A stretch of 64,000 bases of DNA, from the NCBI RefSeq assembly GCF_002291145.1, contig NZ_NTGE01000073.1, positions 163,770-227,769 of the forward strand, in the 5' to 3' direction. This DNA is from Streptomyces sp. SA15 (GTDB lineage: Bacteria; Actinomycetota; Actinomycetes; Streptomycetales; Streptomycetaceae). A program made the position numbers and the translations under genes. Below, one piece after another: positions 15,046 to 24,847 of the stretch (position 1 is the first letter of the stretch; each line of letters starts with the position of its first letter). The notes under the pieces were generated by a model. That model was not told the DNA's origin. It saw only the letters and a list, made by a program, of their open reading frames with translations, and did not search any database.

Positions 15046-18000
15046 TGGCCGACCGGATGCGGTTCGTCCTCGACGGCGACGACCGGCTGACCCGCGTTCT
15101 GAACTCGGCCGGCGACTCGGCGGCCCGCCTGCACCGTCGCCTGGCCGACGCCAGCGAGGGCGGCGCCCGGGCAATGCGCCAGTTCACCGGCGACACCAAC
15201 ACCCGGCTTCGGGATCTGCAGAGCCGGTTCACGTCGGCGGGAGACTCCGCGGACGGTATGGGCACCCGCATGGTGGCGGCGGCCCGGCGGCTTCTCGGCG
15301 TCGCCGACGCCAGCGTCCAGGCGCAGCGCGGTGTCGCCACGTTCACCACTGACGCGAACGGCCGGCTGCACGATCTGCGCGGCCGGTTCGTCTCGGCGTC
15401 GAATGCCGCTCAGGCCATGGCGGGGGGAATGCCCGTGGTGGCGCGCCGCCTCGGCGATGTGGCTTCGGCGGGCGGGAATGCTGCCGGAGCCCTGGGCAGT
15501 TCCGGCGGCGGGCTCAGTGGCGTCATGCTGGGCGTGGCTGCTGCGGCCGGTGTGTCGCTGCTGCCTGCGCTCGGCGCGCTGGTGCCGATGATGGCCGGCG
15601 GTGCCCTTGCCGCTGTCACCCTCAAGTTGGGCTTCGCCGGTGTGGGCGATGCGATGGAGGCGGCGGGCAAGGGCAAGGAGGAGTACGCCGAGGCTCTCAA
15701 GAAGCTGTCTCCCGAGGCGCGTTCCTTCACCGAGGAACTCGTCGGGATGAAGAAGGAGTTCGCCGGCGTCGGCAAGGACGTCCAGAAGGCGATGCTCCCC
15801 GGCTTTACCCGGGCGTTGAAGGACGCCGCCCCGGCGGTGAAGATCCTCGGCAAGAATGCGACCGAGATGGGCGCGATGTTCGGTGAGGCAGCCGAAGGCG
15901 TCGGCCGCCTGCTCAAAGACAGCGGCTTTCAGGATGACCTGCAGACGAACCTGAAACTCGGCACCCAGTTCATGCGGGACATGACCTCCGCCATGGGCCC
16001 GTTCACCCGAAGCCTCCTCGACTTCGGCGCCGCCTCCGGGCCGACCCTGAAGTCTTTCAGCGACGGCATCGGCGGCCTGCTCAGCAAGGGGCTGCCCGAC
16101 ATGTTCGACGGGCTGAAGACCGGAATCCCTGGTACGGCCCAGATGCTCGACGGGCTGTTCGACTCGGTCAACAGCCTGCTCGGCGGGATCGGCCGGCTGG
16201 GCGGCGAGGCGGGCCGCACCCTCGGCCCGCTCTTCGGCGAGACCTTCAAGGTGGGCGGCGACCTGGCGGCGGGTGCCATGGATGGCCTGCGCGGTGTCCT
16301 CGTAGTGCTGCGCCCGGTGATCAAGGATGTTGGCTTCGGGCTGAAGACAATCCGCGACGTCGGAGCGATCGTCGGGCCGACGCTGAAGGACGCCGGCCTG
16401 GGGATCGCCTCGGCGTTCCTGCCGATCGGCGAGTCCGTAGACAGGGCGGTCGGCCCGCTGCAGAGGTTGAACCTCTGGGTCGCCGACAACAAGGTCGCCG
16501 TCCTGGAAGCGGCCCGGGTGTTCGGCGTCGCGATGATCGACATGACCAGCGCCGCGATTACTGCCGCCCCTACGATCATCGGCGGGTTCCGGCTGGCGGC
16601 GACCGGCGTGCTGACTGCGCTCGACGCCATCGTGTCCGGCGGGGCCAAGGCGTTCGGCTGGGTCCCCGGCATCGGCGACAAACTGAAGGCTGCGAACCGG
16701 GACTTCGACCGGTTCAAGGAAGGCTTCCTCAACGGCTTGTCTACGGCCGAGAAGAAGGCCAGCGACTTCGCGGCTTCGTCCGCGCCGAAGCTGGCTGCGG
16801 GCAAGCTGAAGCTGAACATCAACAACTGGCAGTCCCAGATCGAGGCTGCCAAGGCGAAGATGAAGAGCCTGCCGCCGGAGAAGCAGGCCGCGCTCAAGGC
16901 CACCATCAGGGACCTCCAGGCCAAGGTCGACGCGGCGAAGCGGAAGCTCGGCGAGCTGAAGGACAAGACCGTCACGGGGTCGCTGCGGGACCGGGCGAGC
17001 GCGCAGGCGCGGGCGATTCAGCGGGCGATCGACGCGATCCGCGGCAAGAGCGTGGACATCTACACCGTCCGCCACACCATCAACGTCGGGGCCACTGCGG
17101 GGAGGAACAACCGCAACTACGGTGCCACGGGCGGCCTCTACACCGGGTCGGCCTCCGGCTTCAAGTACCGCGGCTACGCGCGCGGCGGCCTCGTCGACGG
17201 ACCCGGTACCGAGACGTCCGACGACGTGTATGCGCCGTGGCTGTCGAAGAACGAGTTCGTCGTCAACGCCCGCCGAACCCGAGAGCACCTGCCGCTGCTC
17301 AAGGCGATCAACTCCGGCGGCCTCGCGAGCGGCTCCACGGGGTCCGGCGGGACGGCGGGCGCCGGCATGGACGCCGGGCGGGGGCTGGCCGCAGGGCTGA
17401 AGGGCTCCACCTCCCTGGTGCAGGGCGCCGCCCGCATCATGGCGGCCTCGGTCACGGCCGGTATCAGCGAGGAGTTGCAGATCTCGTCTCCGTCGAAGAA
17501 GACGAAGGCGTTGATGGCCGACGTCGGCAAGGGCATGATCGTCGGCCTGACCGGATCGCAGGCCAAGATCAAGGCCACGGCCAAGGATCTCGCTGCCGAC
17601 ATCTGGAAGGCGTTCGACGGCAGCAAGGACAACCGCCTGGTCGCGATGGTCAACCGGGAGACGAAGAAGCTCCTCGCCCTGGCGGCGAAGCGGGACAAGG
17701 TTGCGGCGACGATCGCCACGGCGAAGAAGTACGCCGGTGAACTCACCTCGTCGGCGCGCGAGAGCGCCGGTCTCGGCAACTTGGGGATGGAGCCCGAGCA
17801 GGTCACTGCGGGTGGCATCAAGGCCGGGCTTGCGTCGAAGTTGTCGCAGATCCGGACGTTCACCCGGTACATCGACATCCTCGCCAAGAAGGGCCTCAAC
17901 AAGGGACTGCTACGGCAGATCCTCAACATGGGCCCCGAGGCGGGATACGCCTACGCCTCGGCGCTCGTCGGCGCCGACAAGGCCACGTTCAACCAGATCA

Positions 18001-18503
18001 ACTCCCTGCAGACACAGCTCGACAAGAGCACCACGAACCTCGGCAGAGTCGGCGCCGACCGCATGTACGACAGCGGCAAGAACGCCAGCAAGGGATTCCT
18101 CACAGGCCTCCTCTCCCAGGAGAAGGAGCTGGAAAAGGCCATGGAGAAGATCGCCAAGGCCATGCAGAAGAGCCTGCGCAACGCCCTGGGGATCAAGAGC
18201 CCGGCGACCAAGATGATGCCCGACGGCGAGAACACCACGAAGGGCGTGGCGGTCGGCGTCATCAAGGGGATGCCGTTCATCGACCAGGCGATGGACACCG
18301 TCGCGGGCCGGATCGCCGGGCGAACTGTCGCTGCCCCGGTCGCCAGCCGGGCGGCGGTTGTCGCTGGGCGTCGTGGCGGCGGCGATATCCACATCCACGT
18401 CGACGGCGCGGTCGTCGACGCGCTCGGCTTCGCGCGCGCTGCCCGCGAGGCCCTGCTCGAGCTGAAGCGGACCAACGGCGGCGGCGACCTCGGTCTCGCC
18501 TGA
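15045..18503 (+). CDS. Tape measure protein
   Basis: 1152 residues from ATG 15045 (AGGGGG at 15033-15038); GTG 15042 is possible. It is the longest gene of the window and directly follows the tail chaperones. It is mostly helical with Ala/Lys/Gly-rich repeats, a strongly hydrophobic stretch near residues 160-205 (MLGVAAAAGVSLLPALGALV and following) that may enter the host membrane, and a coiled-coil (QSQIEAAKAKMKSLPPEK, LQAKVDAAKRKLGELKD) near residue 600. It contains paired 'ISSPSKKTKALMADVGKG' and 'GIKSPATKMMPDGEN' segments. It sets tail length and takes part in DNA entry. No peptidase motif is seen. Confidence 0.93.
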   Translation: MADRMRFVLDGDDRLTRVLNSAGDSAARLHRRLADASEGGARAMRQFTGDTNTRLRDLQSRFTSAGDSADGMGTRMVAAARRLLGVADASVQAQRGVATFTTDANGRLHDLRGRFVSASNAAQAMAGGMPVVARRLGDVASAGGNAAGALGSSGGGLSGVMLGVAAAAGVSLLPALGALVPMMAGGALAAVTLKLGFAGVGDAMEAAGKGKEEYAEALKKLSPEARSFTEELVGMKKEFAGVGKDVQKAMLPGFTRALKDAAPAVKILGKNATEMGAMFGEAAEGVGRLLKDSGFQDDLQTNLKLGTQFMRDMTSAMGPFTRSLLDFGAASGPTLKSFSDGIGGLLSKGLPDMFDGLKTGIPGTAQMLDGLFDSVNSLLGGIGRLGGEAGRTLGPLFGETFKVGGDLAAGAMDGLRGVLVVLRPVIKDVGFGLKTIRDVGAIVGPTLKDAGLGIASAFLPIGESVDRAVGPLQRLNLWVADNKVAVLEAARVFGVAMIDMTSAAITAAPTIIGGFRLAATGVLTALDAIVSGGAKAFGWVPGIGDKLKAANRDFDRFKEGFLNGLSTAEKKASDFAASSAPKLAAGKLKLNINNWQSQIEAAKAKMKSLPPEKQAALKATIRDLQAKVDAAKRKLGELKDKTVTGSLRDRASAQARAIQRAIDAIRGKSVDIYTVRHTINVGATAGRNNRNYGATGGLYTGSASGFKYRGYARGGLVDGPGTETSDDVYAPWLSKNEFVVNARRTREHLPLLKAINSGGLASGSTGSGGTAGAGMDAGRGLAAGLKGSTSLVQGAARIMAASVTAGISEELQISSPSKKTKALMADVGKGMIVGLTGSQAKIKATAKDLAADIWKAFDGSKDNRLVAMVNRETKKLLALAAKRDKVAATIATAKKYAGELTSSARESAGLGNLGMEPEQVTAGGIKAGLASKLSQIRTFTRYIDILAKKGLNKGLLRQILNMGPEAGYAYASALVGADKATFNQINSLQTQLDKSTTNLGRVGADRMYDSGKNASKGFLTGLLSQEKELEKAMEKIAKAMQKSLRNALGIKSPATKMMPDGENTTKGVAVGVIKGMPFIDQAMDTVAGRIAGRTVAAPVASRAAVVAGRRGGGDIHIHVDGAVVDALGFARAAREALLELKRTNGGGDLGLA

Positions 18504-18520
18504 ACCTGAAAGGGGGAGCC

Positions 18521-20953
18521 GTGACCACGCGCCCGATCGTCGAGGTCGCCTTCGGGCACACCCTGACCTCGCTGTCTCCCGTGCTGACGGACATCACCCA
18601 GTACGTCGACCTGGCGCGCGGGATCGAGATCACGCGCGGTGCGGAGAACGAGCTGAGCGAGATTCAGCCCGGGACAGCCACCTTGACGCTCGACAACTCG
18701 GACGGGCGGTTCACCCCGGACCGCCCGGGCGCCAACTACCCGAACGTCAAGCAGGCCGTCCCGATCCGGATCAGCGTCGCGACGTTCACACCCCAGTCCG
18801 GCAGCAGCCCGTACCCGATCGACCAGCTGTCCGACGACTTCGACGACAACCAGGTGAACACCGCGCTGTGGCCGACCGTTTACGGTGGCGCCAGCGAGAC
18901 CGGCGGCCGGTGCCGGGTGCGGCTTGACCCCGGGGTCTTCTCCGGATTCCGCACCGTCCGTCAGTGGACCCTCACTGGGTCGAAGGTCACGGCCCGGCTC
19001 ATCGCAGTCCCGGCGGCGGGTGGCTCGTCGACAGCCACGGCGAGCATGTGGGTGCACTCCACTACCGCCGGGACCAGGGTCGGCTGGTCGTACAACCCGG
19101 TCACCAACGTCCTCAGCTGTCAGAACCAGGTGTCGTTCAGTGACGGCAGCGCGGTGTCCCTCACCTACAGCGCCTACGACCACATGTGGCTACGCGTCCG
19201 CGAAGCCAGCGGCACGGTCTACTGGGAGTCCTCCCGCGATGGCGCCACCTGGACCGTGCGCCGCAGCCTCGCCACCCCCGCCTGGGTCACCAGCGAGACC
19301 TTGGACTTCGAGTTCACCGGCACCCGCACCGGCGGCACCGGCGACTATGTCGAGTGGGACTGGCTCGGCGCGACCGTCCACCCCCGGTTCTTCGGCCTGG
19401 TCAATCAGTGGCCGGTGGAGTGGAAGGGCCTGATGTCCACGGCCACCATCACCTGTAGCGATCTGTTCACGTGGGCCAGCCTCAACAAGCAGCTGAAGCC
19501 GATGCTTGTGCAGGAGGTCCTCGCCGACACGCCCACCGTGTACTACCCGCTGGACGAGCCGGACGGCAGCACGAGCGCCGGCGACCTGTCCGGCACCCAG
19601 AGTGTGGCGTCCCTCGCCGTGGTGCAGTCGGGGTCTGGAGGCACTCTCGCCTTCGGGGCGGGCACCGGTCCTGCTGGCGCGGGCGGGGCACCGGCGCCGG
19701 TGTTCACGCCGGCCTCGTCGACGGCAGGCAAGTATCTGTCGGCTGATCTGGGGCCCGCCTTCGTCGACGCCAACGTCTCGTTCCGGGTCCGGGCTGAGGC
19801 CTGGTTCTCCACCAGCACGAACGGCAGGGTGCTGATGGCGCTGGCGTCGGCAGACGCCTCCGTCAAGCTGATCATTCTGCTGGAGTCGGGCACCGGAAAG
19901 GTCGCGCTCGAGAAGGACCAGCTGGGCAACGGTGTGACGACGACCGTTTTCAACACCCCCAACCTCGCCGACGGCGCGCTGCATTACCTGCTGTACAACG
20001 AGTTCGCCAACGAACTCGTTGTGGACGGCACCACCTACACGGCGACGTCGTTCCAGGGCACAGATCTTCAGTTCCTGACCGTGGGCGGCTACGCCAACGC
20101 CCGGCTGTGGAACGGGACGATCGCGCACGTCGCCCTGTACGTGCGGTCGGTGACGTCTGCGGAGCTCAGCCCGCACTACACCACCGGCAGTACCGAGCAC
20201 ATCGGCGAGGCCGCCAACACCAGACTCTCCCGCCTCGCCACCTACGCCGGCATCACCGTGAACTTCCAGGGCAGCCGCTTCGACGCCATGGCGTCGCAGT
20301 CCGCGCTCGGCCGCAGCGCCCTGGAACACATGAAGGAGATCGAGGCCACCGAGTCGGGCAAGCTCCTGACGACCCGGAACTCGGGTCCGTTGCTGTTCCA
20401 GAGCCGCGACGTCCGCTACAACCCAGTAGCGGCGATCACGCTCGCCTACTCGGATCTCGAAACCGGCGACGTGAAGTACGCCTACGACAACCAGAAGCTG
20501 ATCAACACCGTCACGGCGAGCCGGCCGGGCGGCGCCACCCAGCGCGTGATCAACCAGGCGTCGATCAACAGCTATGGCGAGAAAGAGAAGCCGCTCGAGC
20601 TGCTGAAGAACACGGACAACGCGGCCACGGATGCGGCGAACTGGCTCGTCAGCCGGTATGCGGAGCCGGTGGCCGAAGTCCGCCAGGTCCCCGTCGAAGC
20701 GTCCAGCCTGCCGGTCGCCACCTACCGCGCCCTCCTGGACGCCGACGTGTCCACCGTGCTCGGCCTGACCGACCTGCCCGCCGAGGCACCGGCCGCCACA
20801 ACGACGGTGTTCGTCGAGGGCTATTCCGAACGGATCAGCCTCGGCCGGCACTTGCTCGACTTCCACACCTCCCGTGCCACGACCGACAACGTGTGGGTGC
20901 TCGACGACCCCACGCACTCCGTGCTCGACTCCACCACCCGCCTCGCCTACTAG
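18521..20953 (+). CDS. Tail-tip / minor tail protein with two inserted lectin-like domains
   Basis: 810 residues right after the tape measure. The N-terminus (VEVAFGHTLTSLSPVLTDITQYV, IQPGTATLTLDNSDGRFTPD) and C-terminal half (TTRNSGPLLFQSRDVRYNP, INTVTASRPGG) look like a distal-tail/baseplate-hub protein. Between them are two inserts: residues about 103-285 (DDFDDNQVNTALW, SLTYSAYDHMWLRVRE, WTVRRSLATPAWV), related to the protein encoded at 10722, and residues about 330-560, a LamG-like jelly roll (VYYPLDEPDGSTS, VSFRVRAEAWFSTS, LWNGTIAHVALYVRS). It probably contacts host-surface glycans. Confidence 0.85.
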   Translation: MTTRPIVEVAFGHTLTSLSPVLTDITQYVDLARGIEITRGAENELSEIQPGTATLTLDNSDGRFTPDRPGANYPNVKQAVPIRISVATFTPQSGSSPYPIDQLSDDFDDNQVNTALWPTVYGGASETGGRCRVRLDPGVFSGFRTVRQWTLTGSKVTARLIAVPAAGGSSTATASMWVHSTTAGTRVGWSYNPVTNVLSCQNQVSFSDGSAVSLTYSAYDHMWLRVREASGTVYWESSRDGATWTVRRSLATPAWVTSETLDFEFTGTRTGGTGDYVEWDWLGATVHPRFFGLVNQWPVEWKGLMSTATITCSDLFTWASLNKQLKPMLVQEVLADTPTVYYPLDEPDGSTSAGDLSGTQSVASLAVVQSGSGGTLAFGAGTGPAGAGGAPAPVFTPASSTAGKYLSADLGPAFVDANVSFRVRAEAWFSTSTNGRVLMALASADASVKLIILLESGTGKVALEKDQLGNGVTTTVFNTPNLADGALHYLLYNEFANELVVDGTTYTATSFQGTDLQFLTVGGYANARLWNGTIAHVALYVRSVTSAELSPHYTTGSTEHIGEAANTRLSRLATYAGITVNFQGSRFDAMASQSALGRSALEHMKEIEATESGKLLTTRNSGPLLFQSRDVRYNPVAAITLAYSDLETGDVKYAYDNQKLINTVTASRPGGATQRVINQASINSYGEKEKPLELLKNTDNAATDAANWLVSRYAEPVAEVRQVPVEASSLPVATYRALLDADVSTVLGLTDLPAEAPAATTTVFVEGYSERISLGRHLLDFHTSRATTDNVWVLDDPTHSVLDSTTRLAY

Positions 20954-20962
20954 GAGCCCCGG

Positions 20963-21397
20963 ATGCCCATCGCCGTCGTGCGCGCCGAGACGTTCTACAC
21001 GCCCCCGCCCTCCATGCCTCCCGACGCGTGGGCCGACGTGCCCGCCGCCGAGCTGGTGTGGCGCTGGTACGAGACCCGCATGGGACGCCGCGTCACCCCG
21101 CCGGCCGAGACGGTCGACGAGTCGTACTACGCGCGCATCAACCAGAACCGGTGGATCGCCGACTGCTCATCCTGCGGCTCGGCGGCCGTCGTCTCCCCGA
21201 CCGACCCCCGCTACGCCTGCACTGAATGCCAGTGGGGATGGTGCGCGCTGATCTTCCCCGAGGACGTCGCCGCGGTGGAGGCGGCACTGCTGCCGCTGAA
21301 GCCAGCGCTGCGGAACTGGTGGAACGACGACGACCCGAACAACCCGAACCGGCCGCAGGACCCGGTACCGGATCCCGGACCGATGGGGGAGATGTGA
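20963..21397 (+). CDS. Minor tail-region protein with zinc ribbon
   Basis: A 144-residue protein from ATG 20963. After a Trp/Pro-rich N-terminus (VWRWYETRMGRRVTPPAETVDE) it has a probable zinc ribbon, ADCSSCGSAAVVSP...YACTECQWGWCALIFPED, and then an acidic proline-rich tail (DDDPNNPNRPQDPVPDPGP). Its 3' end overlaps the next gene by four bases. Co-location with tail genes suggests a minor tail or assembly factor. No enzyme motif is visible. The metal ribbon in a structural block is unusual. Confidence 0.65.
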   Translation: MPIAVVRAETFYTPPPSMPPDAWADVPAAELVWRWYETRMGRRVTPPAETVDESYYARINQNRWIADCSSCGSAAVVSPTDPRYACTECQWGWCALIFPEDVAAVEAALLPLKPALRNWWNDDDPNNPNRPQDPVPDPGPMGEM

Positions 21398-21891
21398 CGT
21401 TCGCCCCGAGGACCTTCGTCGTCGGCGAGGTCGTGTCCGCCGCGGTCATGAATCAGGAGATCCGCGACCAGTTCAACTCGATGTTCGCCGCATGGACCTC
21501 GTACACCCCTGTGTGGACGGCGTCCACGACGAACCCCGTCCTGGACAACGGGACCTTGATCGGCCGGTACATGAAGATCGGCCGGACCGTCTACTTCCAC
21601 ATCAACCTGACCACCGGTTCGCTCACGACCTACGGCAGCGGCGTGTACTCCTTCAGCCTGCCCGTCGCGTCGGCGAACGCTGGAGCCACCATGATCGGCA
21701 ACGCGCATCTGCTGGCAGGCTCCCGCTGGAACGGTCAGCTCGTCATCTCCGCCAACGCGACCACGACCAGCCCGTTCTTCCCTACGAACTCGACGACGAC
21801 GTCGACGCAGCAGCAGACCGCCACGATCCCGGCAACGCTGGCCGCCGGGCACCAGCTGCGCATGACCGGCATGTACGAAGCCGCAGCCTGA
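21394..21891 (+). CDS. Tail fibre / receptor-binding-type protein
   Basis: A 165-residue protein from GTG 21394, preceded by GGGGGAG at 21385-21390. It opens with a helical part (APRTFVVGEVVSAAVMNQEIRDQFNSMFAAW) common in phage fibre proteins. It continues as a beta sandwich (YTPVWTASTTNPVLDNG, GRYMKIGRTVYFHINLTTGSL, YSFSLPVASANAGATMIGNAHL) rich in Ser/Thr, typical of fibre tip or head-fibre domains. Located between tail genes and the lysis block, it is a good candidate for receptor recognition. Confidence 0.75.
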   Translation: MTFAPRTFVVGEVVSAAVMNQEIRDQFNSMFAAWTSYTPVWTASTTNPVLDNGTLIGRYMKIGRTVYFHINLTTGSLTTYGSGVYSFSLPVASANAGATMIGNAHLLAGSRWNGQLVISANATTTSPFFPTNSTTTSTQQQTATIPATLAAGHQLRMTGMYEAAA

Positions 21892-21951
21892 CCCGCCCAC
21901 CCAATTCGCCCCGCGCCGACGGCTGGGGCTTCTCTCATCTCTGGAGATGTC

Positions 21952-22887
21952 TTGGCTACTCCACTGTCCGCGGCCGTGTTCCTGGCCCGACTGCGCGCCG
22001 AGGGCGTGAAGGTCCAGGAACACGGCGACTGGCCGCACCACAACCGCAACAGCAAGGGCGCCTGGGGCCCGGTGCACGGCGTGATGATCCACCACACCGT
22101 CACCAAGGGATCCGCCCGCACGGTCGACATCTGCCGCAAGGGATACGCGGACCTGCCGGGCCCGCTGTGCCACGGCGTCATCACCAAGGACGGCACCGTC
22201 CACCTCATCGGCTACGGCCGCGCCAACCACGCCGGCCTCGGCGACGACGACGTCCTGCGCGCCGTCATCGGCGACAAGGTGGTGCCCGGCGACAACGAGG
22301 CGAACACCGACGGCAACCGGCACTTCTACGGCTTCGAGTGCGAAAACCTCGGCGACGGCGAAGACCCGTGGCCGGCAGCCCAGATGGAGGCGATCGAGAA
22401 GGCGGCGGCGGCGATCTGCCGTCACCACGGGTGGACGGAGCGGTCGGTCATCGGCCATCTGGAGTGGCAGCCGGGGAAGGTAGACCCGCGCGGCTTCACC
22501 ATGGCGTCGATGCGCGCCCGGATCCAGGAGCGCCTCGACACGAAGACCTCCGACACGCCCGCGAAGCCCGCCGCGCCGAAGCCGCTCCCCAAGCCGCAGA
22601 AGCCGACCGTGGACCTGTCCAAGCTGGTCGCCGCCGCCCGCTCCAACCCCAAGGCGTCGGGCACACCGGTCACCTACTCCGGTGTCCGCATCGTCGAGAC
22701 GGCACTGGTGAACGCCGGGCTGCTCGCGAAGGTGTACAGCGACGGCCACTTCGGCAGCGCCACCGTCGACGCCTACGCGCGCTGGCAGCGCCGCCTCGGC
22801 TACTCGGGGAGCGCGGCGGACGGCATCCCCGGCAAGACCAGCCTCACCAAGCTCGGCGCCAAGTACGGCTTCCAGGTGATCGCGTGA
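21952..22887 (+). CDS. Endolysin: N-acetylmuramoyl-L-alanine amidase with peptidoglycan-binding domain
   Basis: 311 residues from a TTG start at 21952 behind GGAG. The amidase_2 (PGRP) domain covers about residues 20-190: the zinc ligands are the first His of HGVMIHHTV, a later His and Cys or Asp, with LCHGVITKDGTVHLIGYGRANHAG, FYGFECENLG and VIGHLEWQPGKVDPRG as conserved segments. A Pro/Lys linker leads to a peptidoglycan-binding domain (VETALVNAGLLAKVYSDGHFGSATVDAYARWQRRLGYSG-type repeat). It cuts the bond between muramic acid and the peptide stem. The stop overlaps the next gene by four bases. Confidence 0.93.
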   Translation: MATPLSAAVFLARLRAEGVKVQEHGDWPHHNRNSKGAWGPVHGVMIHHTVTKGSARTVDICRKGYADLPGPLCHGVITKDGTVHLIGYGRANHAGLGDDDVLRAVIGDKVVPGDNEANTDGNRHFYGFECENLGDGEDPWPAAQMEAIEKAAAAICRHHGWTERSVIGHLEWQPGKVDPRGFTMASMRARIQERLDTKTSDTPAKPAAPKPLPKPQKPTVDLSKLVAAARSNPKASGTPVTYSGVRIVETALVNAGLLAKVYSDGHFGSATVDAYARWQRRLGYSGSAADGIPGKTSLTKLGAKYGFQVIA

Positions 22888-23435
22888 CTGCCATCGACTA
22901 CGACCTGGAGTTCCTGGAAGACGGCCGCACCATCGAGCTGATCTCCATCGGCATGGTGTGCGACGACGGACGCGAGTACTACGCGGTGAACCGGGACATG
23001 CCGGTGCGCCGGATCCGCAAGCATAAGTGGCTGATGGAGAACGTGGTCCCGCATCTCCCCAAGGGCCACGGAGACCAGCGGATCCACATGCCGAAGCGCT
23101 GGCTCTTTCACTACGCCGACCACCGGGTGAAGCACCGGAAGACCATCGCCAACGAGGTCGCCGAGTTCATTCGCGCAGCCGGGCCAGACGTCGAATTGTG
23201 GGCGAACTACGGAGCCTACGACCACGTCGCCCTCGCCCAACTGTGGGGCCCGATGATCGCGCTCCCTGACGGCGTACCGATGTTCACCCACGACATCCAG
23301 CAGGAGCGGGCACGTCTCGGTCTCGCCTGGAACGACCTCCCGCAACAGGAATCCGGCGAACACAACGCACTCGCCGACGCCCGCCACAACCAGACCGTCC
23401 GGCGCTGGCTCGCCGAACGTGCGCAGTCCGCCTAG
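22884..23435 (+). CDS. 3'-5' exonuclease, RNase-T/Rv2179c-like (DEDD type)
   Basis: 183 residues from GTG 22884, coupled to the endolysin by a GTGA overlap. It has the DEDDh pattern: IDYDLEFLEDGRTIELISIG (first acidic pair), then FIRAAGPDVELWANYGAYDHVALAQLWG (third Asp), and QESGEHNALADARHNQ (His and last Asp). This closely resembles the mycobacterial Rv2179c exoribonuclease, in which the first motif is D-x-E. It probably trims RNA 3' ends. Its place inside the lysis cassette between endolysin and holin is unusual; it might serve late host RNA turnover. No membrane or export signal. Confidence 0.85.
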   Translation: MTAIDYDLEFLEDGRTIELISIGMVCDDGREYYAVNRDMPVRRIRKHKWLMENVVPHLPKGHGDQRIHMPKRWLFHYADHRVKHRKTIANEVAEFIRAAGPDVELWANYGAYDHVALAQLWGPMIALPDGVPMFTHDIQQERARLGLAWNDLPQQESGEHNALADARHNQTVRRWLAERAQSA

Positions 23436-23452
23436 AAGAAACGAGAACCCCC

Positions 23453-23815
23453 ATGCTCCTCGGAAGAGAACCCGCCTTGCTCCTCGGCTTCATCGCCGCC
23501 GGCGTCAAGCTCCTCGGCTACGAGCTCAACGTGTCCGACGGTGTCCAGACCGCCATCAACGCGATCGCCGCTGGCGTCGTGGCCGTCATCATCGCGTTCG
23601 TCGCGAAGAACGGCGCCTGGGCGGCCGCGATCCTCCAGACCGCACAGGCGGTCATGTCGCTGTTCATCGGCCTCGGCCTCGACTGGTCCGCCGACCGCCA
23701 AGCCCTGTGGATGGGATCCATCGCCGCGCTCCTGGCCGTCGTCGAGCGGTTCATCGTCACCCCGCCGGTGCCGTCGACGCGGCTGGAGGAGTTCAGCCCT
23801 GTCAAGGCGGCTTAG
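23453..23815 (+). CDS. Holin-like membrane protein
   Basis: A 120-residue protein right after the exonuclease. Hydrophobic segments lie at residues 6-22 (EPALLLGFIAAGVKLLGY), 34-50 (INAIAAGVVAVIIAFVAK), 53-74 (WAAAILQTAQAVMSLFIGLG) and 84-99 (WMGSIAALLAVVERFIV), so three to four membrane passes. The tail is polar. Size, topology and place after the endolysin fit a phage holin that opens the membrane for the amidase. The name rests on context and topology only. Confidence 0.7.
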   Translation: MLLGREPALLLGFIAAGVKLLGYELNVSDGVQTAINAIAAGVVAVIIAFVAKNGAWAAAILQTAQAVMSLFIGLGLDWSADRQALWMGSIAALLAVVERFIVTPPVPSTRLEEFSPVKAA

Positions 23816-23849
23816 CTCTGCCCCATGAGCGCGTCGGGGAGGTGGTGGC

Positions 23850-24116
23850 GTGGACGCGGCCATGGTCACGGCGATCGCAGCGCTGATCGGCGGGCCCATG
23901 GCCGCGGCAGGCGTCATGTACGGAAGCCGCGGCGCAACCAGGGCGGCCCGGGAGGGCAACGCGGTGACGGGTTTCAACAGCCTGACGGATCAGCTTCAGG
24001 AGGAGCGGGCGGAGCTTCGAAAGGAGCTCGCCACCGTGCGGCAGGAACTGGCGACGGAGCGGCTGGAGTCGGCCCGGCTGCGGCTGATGGTGGAGCGGCT
24101 CGGAGGTTCGCCATGA
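23850..24116 (+). CDS. Membrane-anchored coiled-coil protein, lysis region
   Basis: An 88-residue protein from GTG 23850. An N-terminal hydrophobic segment ([21 protein letters not shown]) is followed by a basic patch and a long coiled coil ([36 protein letters not shown]). This layout, one membrane helix with a cytoplasmic or external coil, occurs in second holins and in spanin-like or tail-associated proteins of actinophages. It overlaps the collagen-like gene by four bases (ATGA), so the two are likely translated together and may interact. Confidence 0.65.
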   Translation: MDAAMVTAIAALIGGPMAAAGVMYGSRGATRAAREGNAVTGFNSLTDQLQEERAELRKELATVRQELATERLESARLRLMVERLGGSP

Positions 24117-24838
24117 CGCGGGCCGAGTTCGTGCTGTATCGCAACCGACGTCTGCTTCTACTGGTGGCGATTCTGCTGACGCTGGGTGGCGGGGTGGCGC
24201 TATCGCTGATCCTCATCGGCCGTGAAGCGGACGCGCGCCAGGACCTCGCGCGTGAAGCGGACTTGCGAGGCACCGCAGTGTCGACGCTCGCGGGCGATGT
24301 GCGAGCCCTGCGGGCGCAGATCAAGGCGGAGGGCGAAACGCCAGTGGCGCCGGATCCGTCACGGGCGGTGGAGGATCTCCCGGACCGGGCCGAGGTGCCG
24401 GTCCCGATCCCGGGGCCCCGCGGACCCGAGGGGGATCCCGGCGCGCCAGGGTCTCCCGGCCCGTCCGGATCGCGAGGCAGCGACGGCGCCGACGGCCAGG
24501 ACGGCGGCCCGGGCACGCCCGGCCCATCCGGGGAGCCCGGATCCGACGGAGCCCCCGGTGCCGACGGAGCAGCCGGCGAGCCCGGTCCACCAGGCCCCCA
24601 GGGCGAACCCGGACCGGCCGGACCCCCAGGGCCGGCGGGCGAGCCCGGCGAGCAAGGGCCCGCGGGTCCGCCGCCGTCGGGCTGGACGTTCGAGTATCGG
24701 GGTGCCACCTACGAGTGCACCCCGGACGGGGACGGCTCCGGCCACTACACCTGCCGCAACACCAGTGGCGGCGAGGACGGAGACCTGCCGGGGCCTCTCG
24801 CCGCAGGCCTCGACCCCACCCGCCGCCAGTACCCGTAG
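24113..24838 (+). CDS. Membrane-anchored collagen-like protein
   Basis: 241 residues from ATG 24113. The order is a short basic N-terminus, one membrane helix ([20 protein letters not shown]), a coiled region ([17 protein letters not shown] and on), a Pro-rich hinge, then about 90 residues of Gly-X-Y collagen repeats (for example [20 protein letters not shown]) and a small C-terminal domain with two Cys ([17 protein letters not shown]). Bacterial and phage collagen repeats form triple helices and are common in phage fibres, but here the protein is predicted to sit in the membrane. It is in the lysis block and last but one before the terminator. Role unknown. Confidence 0.8.
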   Translation: MTRAEFVLYRNRRLLLLVAILLTLGGGVALSLILIGREADARQDLAREADLRGTAVSTLAGDVRALRAQIKAEGETPVAPDPSRAVEDLPDRAEVPVPIPGPRGPEGDPGAPGSPGPSGSRGSDGADGQDGGPGTPGPSGEPGSDGAPGADGAAGEPGPPGPQGEPGPAGPPGPAGEPGEQGPAGPPPSGWTFEYRGATYECTPDGDGSGHYTCRNTSGGEDGDLPGPLAAGLDPTRRQYP

Positions 24839-24847
24839 GAGGCCCGC

